Part shown: piece after piece, positions 17,023 through 26,060 of the stretch
How positions within the stretch are numbered: position 1 is the first letter of the stretch
Layout: each line of letters starts with the position of its first letter
Assembly (NCBI GenBank): GCA_024236015.1
Contig: JACKLK010000001.1
Coordinates: forward strand, 1,054,001-1,118,000
DNA length: 64,000 bases
Source: Rhodoferax sp.
GTDB lineage: Bacteria; Pseudomonadota; Gammaproteobacteria; Burkholderiales; Burkholderiaceae_C
Reading direction: 5' to 3'
The notes under the pieces: generated by a model
Told to the model about the DNA's origin: nothing
Seen by the model: only the letters and a program-made list of their open reading frames with translations
The model's database searches: none
Translations under genes and position numbers: made by a program

Positions 17023-20000
17023 TTATTGGCAGGTCTCGCCGGCGTCGATGCCGATCTCGTCGTCTTCGTCCGCCGACTGGCGCTTGAACACGTCGGGGAA
17101 ATTGTCCTGCAGCGTCAGCAGGGAACTGGTGATGACGTCGATGATGCTGCCGTTGGCACCGGTGATCTCGAAGTCCGACACGACGGTGCAGCCGATACAT
17201 TGCGAGCCCGACAGGATCAGCGGGAAGGTACCCGGCGGATTGACGATACGCGCCGACGAGCCTGCGTTGGTCAGTGTCAGGATCGGCGCCGGATCGACCA
17301 GCGGATCCGGCGAGGCGATCGTGATCTGGCCGTCGGCCGACAACAAGGCCTGCGCGCCAGCGCTGCCGCCGAGCAGCGACACCGAGGTCTTGGCGATGAT
17401 GCTGGCGTTGCCGAGCACGACGATCTCGCTGGGTGCGGTCGCCGCTTCGGCGCCGATGAGCACGGCCCCGGTGTCGGACCGGGCCAGCAGCGTGCCCGCG
17501 CTGATGCTGCGCATCTGGATGCCCAGTGCGGCGGCCTGCAGCCCGGTCCGTCCGGCCCCGTCGCGCAGCAACAGCTTGACCGCGCCGGCACCGGCGTCGA
17601 GCCGGGTGCCGTTGGCCATGACGATCTCGGCAAGGCCGGGATCGCGATGCGACGTCAGCACACCGTTGCTGGCCAGTTCGTTGGCGATGACGTCCAGGTC
17701 GCCCCCGTCGGTCACGATGTTCGAATGCAGGTAGATGCTGCGCCCGGCCTGCAGCGTGAGCTTGCCGCCCGTGCCCGAGGGGTTGTTGACGATGATGTCG
17801 GACAACACGTCGAGCGTGATGTCGTTGTTGGCCTGCAAGGACACGGCGGTGCCGGTATTGAGGATGGCCGTCAGTTGCGCCGGACTGATCGTGATCAGGC
17901 TGGCCAGGTTGTCCGAGAACGCCTGCCCGCCCAGCGGGCCGCCCGGGCCGCCACCGCCACCGGCGCCGCCGGAATAGATGTGTACCCGGCCGTTGTTCGA
18001 CAGGCCGCCGCTGTCGGCGTTGGAAGCCCGCACCAGCAGGCGAGAGCCGCTGATCTCCTGGACCGTGCCGCCGTATCCGTCGTTCGCGTTCTGTCCGACC
18101 AGGCTGTTGGCGGCCGACACGACGCCCGAGATGCCGCCGGCGGCAGCGCCGACGGACACGGCTCCGGCATTGCCACCGAAGTTCGTGCTGCGCACGTAGT
18201 AGTTGCCGTTGGACATGAAACTCACGCCGCTGCTGCCGACGAAATCATTGGGGTTGGCGCCGACCAGGCTGTTGGCCGAGGACACCACCCCGGTCAGCGG
18301 CGCGCCGACATCGACCCAGGTCACCGCGCCCCGGTTGCCGCTCCACGACGTGCTGCGCAGCAGCACGTAGCCGTTGCCGTAGCTGAAGCCGCCGCTTCCG
18401 ACCTGATCGCCCGGTGCCGAGCCGACCAGGCTGTTGAGCGGCGTGACCACACCGACCGTGGGCGCCGCGTGATCGATCCAGGTCACGGCGCCGGCGCCAC
18501 CGCCCCAGCCTGTGGTCCGCACGGCCGATCGGGTGCTCGAGAGGAAGTCGGCGCCGCTGGTGCCGACCCGGTCGCTCGCGGCAGCACCGACCAGGCTGTT
18601 GGCCGCGCTGACCGCACCGGTGATGCCGTTGAACGCGTCCGCCCAGGTGATGGCACCGGCGTCGGTGATCAGGCCGTTGTCCCAGTTCGGGCTGCGAATG
18701 CCGATCCAGTTGCCGGCGTTGGTGCGGCCGGACGACCCCACCGCATCACCCGCCGTGGAGCCGACCAGGCTGTTGGCCGCTCCAACCGTGCCGCTGGTCC
18801 CGTTGACGGTGTCGAACCAGGTGACGGCACCCATGCCGCCGTTCCAGCCCGGGCTGAGCACCAGCGCCTTGCCGTTGAACAGGTTCTGCACACCGCTGCC
18901 ACCGACCTGGTCCCCGGCCGAGGCGCCCACCAGGCTGTTGCCGGCGCCCACGGAGCCCAGCAACGGTGCAGCGTTGGGATTCACGAAGGTCACCGCGCCG
19001 GCGTTGCCGTTCCAGCTCGACGACAACAGGTAGTAGTTGCCATTGCTCAGCGAGGCCAGCGAGGCATTGCCGACCCGGTCGTTGGCCTGCGTGCCGACCA
19101 GGCTGTTGGCCGCCGACACCACGCCGGTGATGCCGCCCAGCGGATCGACGAAGGTGACGGCACCGGCCAGTGCGGCGGCACCATTGTTCCAGTTGGGCGC
19201 GCGCAACACGATCATGTTGCCCAGGTTCTGGTACCCCAACGCACCGATGCGGTCGCCGGTGGCGGTCGTACCCGACGTCGAACCCACCAGGCTGTTGCTC
19301 GCATCGACCACACCCACCACACCGGTGGCATGGTCGAGCCAGGTCACCGCGCCCTTGTTGGCATGCCATGCCGGACTGAACACGATGGACTGGCCATTGA
19401 ACAGGTTCTGCACGCCCGAGCTGCCGACCTGGTCGCCCGCGATGTCGCCGACCAGGCTGTTGGCGGCGCCGACGGCACCGACCGGCGCTGCGTTGGAGTC
19501 GATCCAGGTCACGGCACCCATGCCGGTGTTCCAGTTCGGGGTTCGCACCAGGTAATGGGTGCCGTCCAGGTAGTCGATGCCGTTGTTGCCCACCCGGTCG
19601 TTGGTGGCCACGCCGACCAGGCTGTTGCCCGCCGCGACCACGCCCACCACGCCGACGGACGGGTCGGCCCAGGTGATCGCGCCCGCGGCGCCGGCCAGGC
19701 CGTTGCTCCAGTTCGGGCTCAGGATGGCGATCTTGCTGCCGACGTATTCGAAATCGGCGAATCCGCCCACCTGGTCCCCCGCGGTGGAGCCCACCAGGCT
19801 GTTCGTCGCATCGACGATGCCGGAGCCGCCGCTTGTGTTGTCGAGCCAGCTCACCGCGCCCTTGCCGTTGTCCCAGTTGCGGCTGAACACCAGGCTCTTG
19901 CTGCCCACGCTGTAGACGCCTTCGTTGCCCACCCGGTCATTGACGGCACTGCCCACCAGGCTGTTGGCACCACTGACCACGCCGGTGACCGGCGATGAGG

Positions 20001-23000
20001 AGTCGACCCAGGTCACGGCGCCGCGCGAGCCGTTCCACTGCGGCGAGACCACGGCGACATGCGTGCCGTCGAGCCAGGTGATGCCATCGGAGCCGACCCG
20101 GTCGTTGGACTGGCTGCCGACCAGGCTGTTGCCGGCGCCCACCGCCCCCACCAGACCGACGCTGGCATCGACCCAGGTCACGGCACCGGCTTGCGGTGCG
20201 GCCGGCGTATTGGCCCAGTCTTCGCTCAGGATCGCGACACGGGAGCCACTGAGATAGCTGTATTGGCTGAACCCGCCGACACGGTCACCATCGTTCGTGC
20301 CCACCAGGCTGTTGGTGGCATCGACCACCCCGTTCCCGCCGGTCGTGGTGCCGATCCAGCTGACCGCGCCCTTGGCGGCGTTCCAGTCCGGACTGAACAC
20401 GGCGATCTTGCCGAAACCGAAGTCCTCGAACCAGCCCGAGCCGACCTCGTCGCCCGGCGCGCTGCCGACCAGGCTGTTGTTGGTCGAGATCACGCCGATG
20501 GGCGGCGCATTGCTGTCGACCCAGGTCACGGCGCCGGTGTCGTTGTTCCAGCGCGTGTTGACGATCAGGTAGCGGGTGCCGTCGATGTATTCGAAGCCGG
20601 TGTCGCCGACCCGATCGTTGGCTTGGCTGCCCACCAGGCTGTTGGCCGCCGACACGGCGCCGGTGACGATCGAGGCCGAATCGAACCAGGTGATCGCGCC
20701 GGCCGCGGTTGCGGTCGGGCCGTTGGCCCAGTCCGGGCTGAGGATCGCGATCTTGCCACCGACGTAGTCCCAGTATCCGTTGCCGACCCGGTCGCCCGGA
20801 TCGGTTCCCACCAGGCTGTTGGCCGCGCCGACGATACCCACCAGGCCACTGGCCTGGTCCATGAACGTGACGGCGCCGCGGGTGCCGCTCCAGTTCGGGC
20901 TGAAGATCGTCCACTTGCCGCCCAGGATGTTGTAGATGCCGCCCGATCCGATCTGGTCGCCCGGCACTGCGCCCACCAGGCTGTTGGCTGCACCCATCAC
21001 GCCGACCACCGGCGAGCCCGGATCGATCCAGGTCACGGCACCGGCATTGTTGTTCCAGGCCGAGGTGGCGACGTAGTACCGGCTGCTGCCGATCGACGAC
21101 AGGCCGCTGTTGCCGACCCGGTCGTTGGCCATGGCGCCGACCAGGCTGTTGGCCGACGAGACCACGCCGGTGATGCCGGTGCCGCCGTCGGCCCAGGTGA
21201 TCGCGCCGGCGCCGCTGTTCCAGTTCGGGCTGAAGATGGCCAGCTTGCCGCCGGACATGGCCGTGATGCCGCTGCTGCCGATCTGGTCGCCCGTGCTGGC
21301 GCCCACCAGGCTGTTGGTCGACGACAGCGCCCCGGAGACACCCGCGGCCATGCCGAACGGCGTCAAGGCGCCGGCCGAACCGTTCCAGAACGGGCTGGAC
21401 ACCAGCACATTGCCGCCACTGAGATTGCGCACCACGCCACTGCTGCCGATGCGGTCGTTGGCCGCGCTGCCGCGCAGGTTGGAGATCAGCGCGCCCGTGA
21501 GTCCATCGAACAGGTAGATGGCGCCCGCGTTGGTGGCGGCAAAGTCGTCGTTCGAGTCGAAGACCAGGATGTTGCCATTGCCCAGCACCTGCAGGCTCTG
21601 GCCGAACAGGTCGCCCGTGCCGGGGTTGGGATCGAGCAATTCGACCGAGACGCCCGGCACGAACACCGGGGTCTGGATCAGGATGTTCTTCGGGTCGAGC
21701 AGGAAATGCCCGCCCTGCCCCATCGGTGCGCCGGCGTCGGCGTTGCCGCCGAACTGCACCTGCTGGCGCGCCGAGACCTCGAGCGTGCCGCCATTGCCAC
21801 CCTGCGCGCCGCCGCGCGCCGTCATGGAACCGGCGAACCGGTTGTCGCCATCGGCCCAGGTCGTGATGCTGCCGCCGTCGCCGTCGACGCGCGCACTGGC
21901 CTGCAAGGCGGTGGAAGCCGAGACCGTCAGGTTGCGCGCGTTGTCCATCGTCGCGTCGGCGCCGGCGCGACCGCCGCCGACGCGGATGGTGCCGCCGCCG
22001 GCATCGCCGTCGGCACGGACCTGCGCCGCCGCCAGCGTGACATCGCGGCCGGTCACCGTGATCGCGCCGCCGACGCCGCTGCCGGCACTGGCGTCCAGCG
22101 TGGCGGAACTGAACAGATGGCCGTCGCCGTCGGGCGCCGCGTCGACACGGACCTGGATGTCGCCGCCCCGCAACACGCCCTGCGCCGACGCGGTGGCCGA
22201 GGCTCCCTGGATCAGGCGGCTATCGGCCTGCAGGCGGATGGTTCCGCCCATGCTGCTGGAGCCGTCCGCGTGGACCGCGCCGTCTTGCACCAGCCTGGCG
22301 GCCGACACCTGGATGTCGCCACCGCGGCCGCCATCGGCCGACAACCGGGATCCGGCCTCGAGGGCCACGAAACCGGCGTCGGCCGAGACCGCGATGCTGC
22401 CACCCACGGTGCTGGCCTGCGTCGCGGGCGACGCGGCCGTGGCGCTGGCGCTGATCTGCGCGCCGCCGTCGACCGTGACATGGCCCGACTGCGAGGCCAG
22501 CGTGACGGTGCCGCCGACCGTCAGGCCGTCGGCGCGCGCCTGGCTGTCGGCGGCGACATGCACGTCGCCTTGCGCCTTGAGCACCAGGCGCCCGCCTTCG
22601 CGGGCCAGCGTCTGCGCCTGAACGACGCCCGAATGTTTCAGGGTTCCCGCAAAAACGCCGACGGCGCCGCCTTCCAGTCGCCCCAGGTTGATGACGCCGT
22701 TGCCCTGGTTCTGCACCTCGAAGCTGATGTCGTTGAGGTTGCGCCCGGTGATCTCGACCATTTCGCCGGCGGCGAGCACGACATTGCCGCCTTCCGAGCG
22801 GATCACGGCATTGCCGTCGGTGCCGACGTTCGGCGCGATCAGGTAGACGTCGCCGTTGCCCGAGCTGATGCGCCCTTGCACCTGGATGTCGCCGGCGGCG
22901 CCGTCGCGCGCGAACCTGAACTTGCCGGCCTTGAAATCGTCATCGTTGAGCGACAGCGTGGACGCAACGAAACCCTGGGTGTCGATGACACTGCCCGGGC

Positions 23001-23376
23001 CGAACACGACCCCGTTGGGGTTGATCAGGAACACGCGGCCGTTCGAACCGAGCGTGCCGTCGATCTGGCTCCTGAGTGCCGGGTTCTGCGTCTGGACCCG
23101 GTTGAGCACGGTGCTTGCCGCGTTCTGCTGCTGGAAATACGTGGTCTCGCCGGCGCCGATCGAGAACTGCTGCCAGTTGATGATGGCACCCGGGGTGTTG
23201 GTCACGGTCAGCCGGTTGCCCTGGGTCTGCATCGATGCCTGGCCGTGCACGACGACGGCACCACCCGGATTGGCCTGGGCCAGTGGAGGCGCTACGCCGT
23301 ACGCGGCTGCCAGCGCAATGGCCAGTGCGTGTCGACGCTTGCCGACCCGCAAGATGCGAGAACCTGAATGGACCAT
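17023..23376 (-). CDS. TpsA exoprotein: filamentous-haemagglutinin-type secreted adhesin with tandem repeats
   Basis: Large two-partner-secretion substrate, 2117 residues. The start at 23376 is chosen because it immediately precedes a long basic signal peptide (HALAIALAAAYGVAP, cleavage about AQA-NPGG at residue 35); AAGGG lies nine bases upstream. The TPS secretion domain covers about 36-290 and carries the hallmark NPNG at 119-122 (FLINPNGVVFG). A glycine-rich beta-helix region follows to about 570. Then come about 21 repeats of 56 residues (about 575-1785) built on NSLVGS-D-VGSSG and GAVTWVD. A short glycine linker and a final beta-helical region to the C-terminus contain CIGC and GETCQ. 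The protein is presumably exported by the adjacent TpsB. Ligand and role (adhesion, biofilm or other) cannot be told from sequence. Confidence 0.9.
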   Translation of the reverse strand: MVHSGSRILRVGKRRHALAIALAAAYGVAPPLAQANPGGAVVVHGQASMQTQGNRLTVTNTPGAIINWQQFSIGAGETTYFQQQNAASTVLNRVQTQNPALRSQIDGTLGSNGRVFLINPNGVVFGPGSVIDTQGFVASTLSLNDDDFKAGKFRFARDGAAGDIQVQGRISSGNGDVYLIAPNVGTDGNAVIRSEGGNVVLAAGEMVEITGRNLNDISFEVQNQGNGVINLGRLEGGAVGVFAGTLKHSGVVQAQTLAREGGRLVLKAQGDVHVAADSQARADGLTVGGTVTLASQSGHVTVDGGAQISASATAASPATQASTVGGSIAVSADAGFVALEAGSRLSADGGRGGDIQVSAARLVQDGAVHADGSSSMGGTIRLQADSRLIQGASATASAQGVLRGGDIQVRVDAAPDGDGHLFSSATLDASAGSGVGGAITVTGRDVTLAAAQVRADGDAGGGTIRVGGGRAGADATMDNARNLTVSASTALQASARVDGDGGSITTWADGDNRFAGSMTARGGAQGGNGGTLEVSARQQVQFGGNADAGAPMGQGGHFLLDPKNILIQTPVFVPGVSVELLDPNPGTGDLFGQSLQVLGNGNILVFDSNDDFAATNAGAIYLFDGLTGALISNLRGSAANDRIGSSGVVRNLSGGNVLVSSPFWNGSAGALTPFGMAAGVSGALSSTNSLVGASTGDQIGSSGITAMSGGKLAIFSPNWNSGAGAITWADGGTGITGVVSSANSLVGAMANDRVGNSGLSSIGSSRYYVATSAWNNNAGAVTWIDPGSPVVGVMGAANSLVGAVPGDQIGSGGIYNILGGKWTIFSPNWSGTRGAVTFMDQASGLVGIVGAANSLVGTDPGDRVGNGYWDYVGGKIAILSPDWANGPTATAAGAITWFDSASIVTGAVSAANSLVGSQANDRVGDTGFEYIDGTRYLIVNTRWNNDTGAVTWVDSNAPPIGVISTNNSLVGSAPGDEVGSGWFEDFGFGKIAVFSPDWNAAKGAVSWIGTTTGGNGVVDATNSLVGTNDGDRVGGFSQYSYLSGSRVAILSEDWANTPAAPQAGAVTWVDASVGLVGAVGAGNSLVGSQSNDRVGSDGITWLDGTHVAVVSPQWNGSRGAVTWVDSSSPVTGVVSGANSLVGSAVNDRVGNEGVYSVGSKSLVFSRNWDNGKGAVSWLDNTSGGSGIVDATNSLVGSTAGDQVGGFADFEYVGSKIAILSPNWSNGLAGAAGAITWADPSVGVVGVVAAGNSLVGVATNDRVGNNGIDYLDGTHYLVRTPNWNTGMGAVTWIDSNAAPVGAVGAANSLVGDIAGDQVGSSGVQNLFNGQSIVFSPAWHANKGAVTWLDHATGVVGVVDASNSLVGSTSGTTATGDRIGALGYQNLGNMIVLRAPNWNNGAAALAGAVTFVDPLGGITGVVSAANSLVGTQANDRVGNASLASLSNGNYYLLSSSWNGNAGAVTFVNPNAAPLLGSVGAGNSLVGASAGDQVGGSGVQNLFNGKALVLSPGWNGGMGAVTWFDTVNGTSGTVGAANSLVGSTAGDAVGSSGRTNAGNWIGIRSPNWDNGLITDAGAITWADAFNGITGAVSAANSLVGAAASDRVGTSGADFLSSTRSAVRTTGWGGGAGAVTWIDHAAPTVGVVTPLNSLVGSAPGDQVGSGGFSYGNGYVLLRSTSWSGNRGAVTWVDVGAPLTGVVSSANSLVGANPNDFVGSSGVSFMSNGNYYVRSTNFGGNAGAVSVGAAAGGISGVVSAANSLVGQNANDGYGGTVQEISGSRLLVRASNADSGGLSNNGRVHIYSGGAGGGGGPGGPLGGQAFSDNLASLITISPAQLTAILNTGTAVSLQANNDITLDVLSDIIVNNPSGTGGKLTLQAGRSIYLHSNIVTDGGDLDVIANELASNGVLTSHRDPGLAEIVMANGTRLDAGAGAVKLLLRDGAGRTGLQAAALGIQMRSISAGTLLARSDTGAVLIGAEAATAPSEIVVLGNASIIAKTSVSLLGGSAGAQALLSADGQITIASPDPLVDPAPILTLTNAGSSARIVNPPGTFPLILSGSQCIGCTVVSDFEITGANGSIIDVITSSLLTLQDNFPDVFKRQSADEDDEIGIDAGETCQ
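18060..21490 (-). repeat. About 21 coding tandem repeats of roughly 168 bp within tpsA
   Basis: The motif NSLVG recurs 20 times (plus a degenerate NLRGS at the first unit). On the plus strand it shows as ACCAGGCTGTT at roughly 165-175 base spacing from about 18100 to 21310. Consensus unit: NSLVG, four variable residues, D-x-VG-x-(S/G)G, then (G)-x-(Y/L)-x-V-x-SP-x-WN-x3-GAVTW-x-D, then G-(V/A)-V-(S/G)-x-A. Most units are diverged in DNA, so recent expansion is not obvious. Units with an insertion of about five residues (SGTTATG, NGLAGAAG) break strict periodicity. Confidence 0.9.
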
Positions 23377-23683
23377 GGTGTGAAACCCTTGCATGCCAAA
23401 AAAAATGGCCAGCTGTCGCGCGAGAACGACACCAATGGCCGCCAAACCGGAGGCACCACCACCATCATGGACACAATCGACGCGCTGGCTCCTGCAATCG
23501 GGCGCCACGCCCCGGGAGGAGCCTGTCGCCAACGGGCAAATTGAGTCACATTTTGATGCATTTGTCTACCCTGCGAATGGACGATGCCGCCTGCGATTCG
23601 CAGCGTTCCGGCGCCGCGGTTGCGGTCCGTACCCCATGCGCGCATACTGGCCGGCTGCTCACCCACACGCGAAGGTTCTCGAC
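23377..23683. other. Intergenic region between tpsA and the small cysteine protein gene
   Basis: The only gene-free stretch over 300 bases. It holds the leader of tpsA with a hairpin and T8 tract (23398-23440), and a relatively AT-rich patch at about 23538-23574 that could carry the tpsA promoter (TAGACA then CTCAAT at 17 bases on the minus strand; weak). The tpsA frame stays open upstream to 23532, but nothing there resembles a signal peptide. The divergent small gene starts at 23684 with GAAGG upstream. Confidence 0.6.
23398..23440 (-). terminator. Terminator-like hairpin in the tpsA leader (possible attenuator)
   Basis: On the minus strand GGCCA (23440-23436) pairs with TGGCC (23411-23407), and inside it TGTCG pairs with CGACA (23431-23427 with 23418-23414). 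The outer right arm is followed by A and then eight consecutive T (23405-23398). The structure ends 22 bases before the tpsA ATG, and no minus-strand gene lies upstream for it to terminate, so it may attenuate tpsA transcription. Stability has not been calculated and the two stems are separated by an asymmetric internal loop. Confidence 0.45.
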
Positions 23684-23851
23684 ATGACGTTATGCCCGAT
23701 TGCCATCGTCTCCGGCTGCGAAAAATGCCCGGCCTTCAAGATCTGTCCGCTCAAGTCGGTCATCGGCAATGCACCGGCCAAGGCCGAGCCCCGGCCGCCA
23801 GCGGCCCGGTCCGCGGCGTCCGCACGGGGCAAGGACAAAACCAGGTCCTGA
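23684..23851 (+). CDS. Small cysteine-rich protein of unknown function
   Basis: A 55-residue protein starting MTLCPIAIVSGCEKCPAF; cysteines at positions 4, 12, 15 and 21 form C-x7-C-x2-C-x5-C in the first 21 residues, followed by a basic, alanine- and proline-rich tail. The pattern suggests metal or Fe-S binding, but no family function is known to me; I recall similar short proteins in other Burkholderiales, which a search would have to confirm. ATG at 23684 has GAAGG eight bases upstream. It lies upstream of dapC on the same strand and divergent from tpsA. Confidence 0.6.
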   Translation: MTLCPIAIVSGCEKCPAFKICPLKSVIGNAPAKAEPRPPAARSAASARGKDKTRS

Positions 23852-23928
23852 AGGGAACGATCGCGGCAGCCGGAGCCGTGCTGGCGTCCGCACCGCGCGC
23901 GCGGCCTGGCCGCGTGTCCGGCAGGCAG

Positions 23929-23934
23929 GATAAT
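23929..23934 (+). promoter_or_regulatory. -10 element in front of dapC
   Basis: GATAAT followed by CGCGCC, with the dapC ATG eight bases after the hexamer. The predicted start of transcription falls within about two bases of the ATG, so the mRNA would be leaderless or nearly so. The arrangement closely repeats the one before map (GATAATCGCGC). No clear -35. Confidence 0.45.
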
Positions 23935-23942
23935 CGCGCCCC

Positions 23943-25151
23943 ATGAACCCCTTGCTGGACCGACTGCAGCCCTATCCGTTCGAGCGCCTGCGCGCCCTGT
24001 TTGCCGACGTCAAACCCAATCCGGCCTACCGCCCGATCAGCCTGGGCATCGGCGAACCGCGCCATGCGACGCCGGACTTCATCAAGCAGGCCTTCACCGA
24101 GGCCCTGCACCGCGAGCCGAGCGGCCTGGCCGGCTACCCGGCCACGGCGGGTGACCCCGCGTTGCGCCGGGCCTGCGCCGACTGGTTGCACCGGCGCTAC
24201 GGCCTGCAGATCGATGCCGCGACCCAGGTGTTGCCGGTCAATGGTTCGCGCGAGGCGCTGTTCGCGTTTGCGCAGACCGTCATCGACCCCGGCCCGGGCG
24301 ACGACGGCCCATGGGTGGTGTGCCCGAATCCGTTCTACCAGATCTACGAGGGTGCGGCCTTGCTCGCCGGCGCCAGGCCCTGGTTCGTGGCGGCCGATCC
24401 GGCACGCAATTTCGCGCAGGACTGGGACGCGGTGCCCGAGGCGGTCTGGGCACGCACCCAGTTGCTGTATGTCTGCTCGCCCGGCAACCCGACCGGCGCG
24501 GTGATGCCCTTGTCGGAATGGGAGAAGCTGTTTGCGCTCAGCGACCGCCACGGCTTCGTCATCGCCTCGGACGAGTGCTACAGCGAGATCTATTTCCGCG
24601 ACGAGCCGCCGCTCGGTGGGCTGCAGGCGGCCTCGTTGCTCGGGCGTCACGATTTCCGCCGCCTGATGGCCTTCACCAGCCTGTCCAAGCGCAGCAGCGT
24701 GCCGGGCATGCGCAGTGGCTTCGTGGCCGGCGATGCCGCCCTGATCAAGGCCTTTCTGCTGTACCGGACCTACCACGGCAGCGCGATGAGCCCGGTCGTG
24801 CAGTCGGCCAGCATCGCCGCCTGGGGCGACGAGACCCACGTGGTCGAAAACCGCGCCTTGTACCGGGCCCGGTTCGCCCGCATCACGCCCATGCTCTCCG
24901 AGGTGCTCGACGTCGCGCTGCCGGACGCCGCGTTCTACCTGTGGGCGGGCGTGAACGGCAGCGACACCGCGTTCGCGCGCGACCTGCTCGCTCTCTACAA
25001 TGTCACCGTCCTGCCCGGGAGTTTCCTGGCCCGGGAGGTCGACGGCGTGAACCCGGGTGCCGGACGCATCCGGATGGCGCTGGTCGCCGAAACCGCGGAA
25101 TGCGAAGAAGCCGCCCAGCGCATCGTGCAGTTCGTGCGTGGCAGGCGCTGA
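23943..25151 (+). CDS. dapC: Succinyldiaminopimelate transaminase
   Basis: PLP-dependent aminotransferase of the succinylase branch of lysine and meso-diaminopimelate synthesis: N-succinyl-2-amino-6-ketopimelate plus glutamate to N-succinyl-LL-DAP. The 402-residue fold-type I enzyme has the PLP lysine K249 in SLSKRSSVPGMRSG, the phosphate-binding arginine in that motif, NPTGA (SPGNPTGAV) and a DECYSEIYF segment with the PLP-ring aspartate. It directly precedes dapD, the previous enzyme of the same pathway, by 41 bases. ATG at 23943 follows a -10 element closely, with no Shine-Dalgarno. Confidence 0.93.
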   Translation: MNPLLDRLQPYPFERLRALFADVKPNPAYRPISLGIGEPRHATPDFIKQAFTEALHREPSGLAGYPATAGDPALRRACADWLHRRYGLQIDAATQVLPVNGSREALFAFAQTVIDPGPGDDGPWVVCPNPFYQIYEGAALLAGARPWFVAADPARNFAQDWDAVPEAVWARTQLLYVCSPGNPTGAVMPLSEWEKLFALSDRHGFVIASDECYSEIYFRDEPPLGGLQAASLLGRHDFRRLMAFTSLSKRSSVPGMRSGFVAGDAALIKAFLLYRTYHGSAMSPVVQSASIAAWGDETHVVENRALYRARFARITPMLSEVLDVALPDAAFYLWAGVNGSDTAFARDLLALYNVTVLPGSFLAREVDGVNPGAGRIRMALVAETAECEEAAQRIVQFVRGRR

Positions 25152-25192
25152 GCGCACTGCCCCACCTCATTTCCATAACCTGATCCAGATCC

Positions 25193-26017
<825 letters not shown>

Positions 26018-26060
26018 GCATACCGGTCTGTTGATCGATCGAGCACGAGGGGATACCACC

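Noticed and set aside
18060..21490. Possible CRISPR array from regular repeats
   Set aside because: Spacing is about 168 bases, units are diverged and lie in one coding frame, and no cas gene is present.
15760..23367. Very long plus-strand open frames (about 1400 and 1100 codons) opposite fecR and tpsA
   Set aside because: They are the antisense of the repeat-coding and glycine-rich frames. The sequence is low complexity and repeats with tpsA periodicity, with no signal or domain.
23377..23532. Upstream extension of tpsA to an ATG at 23532
   Set aside because: The extra residues do not resemble a signal peptide, and the clear signal peptide starts at 23376 with a ribosome site.
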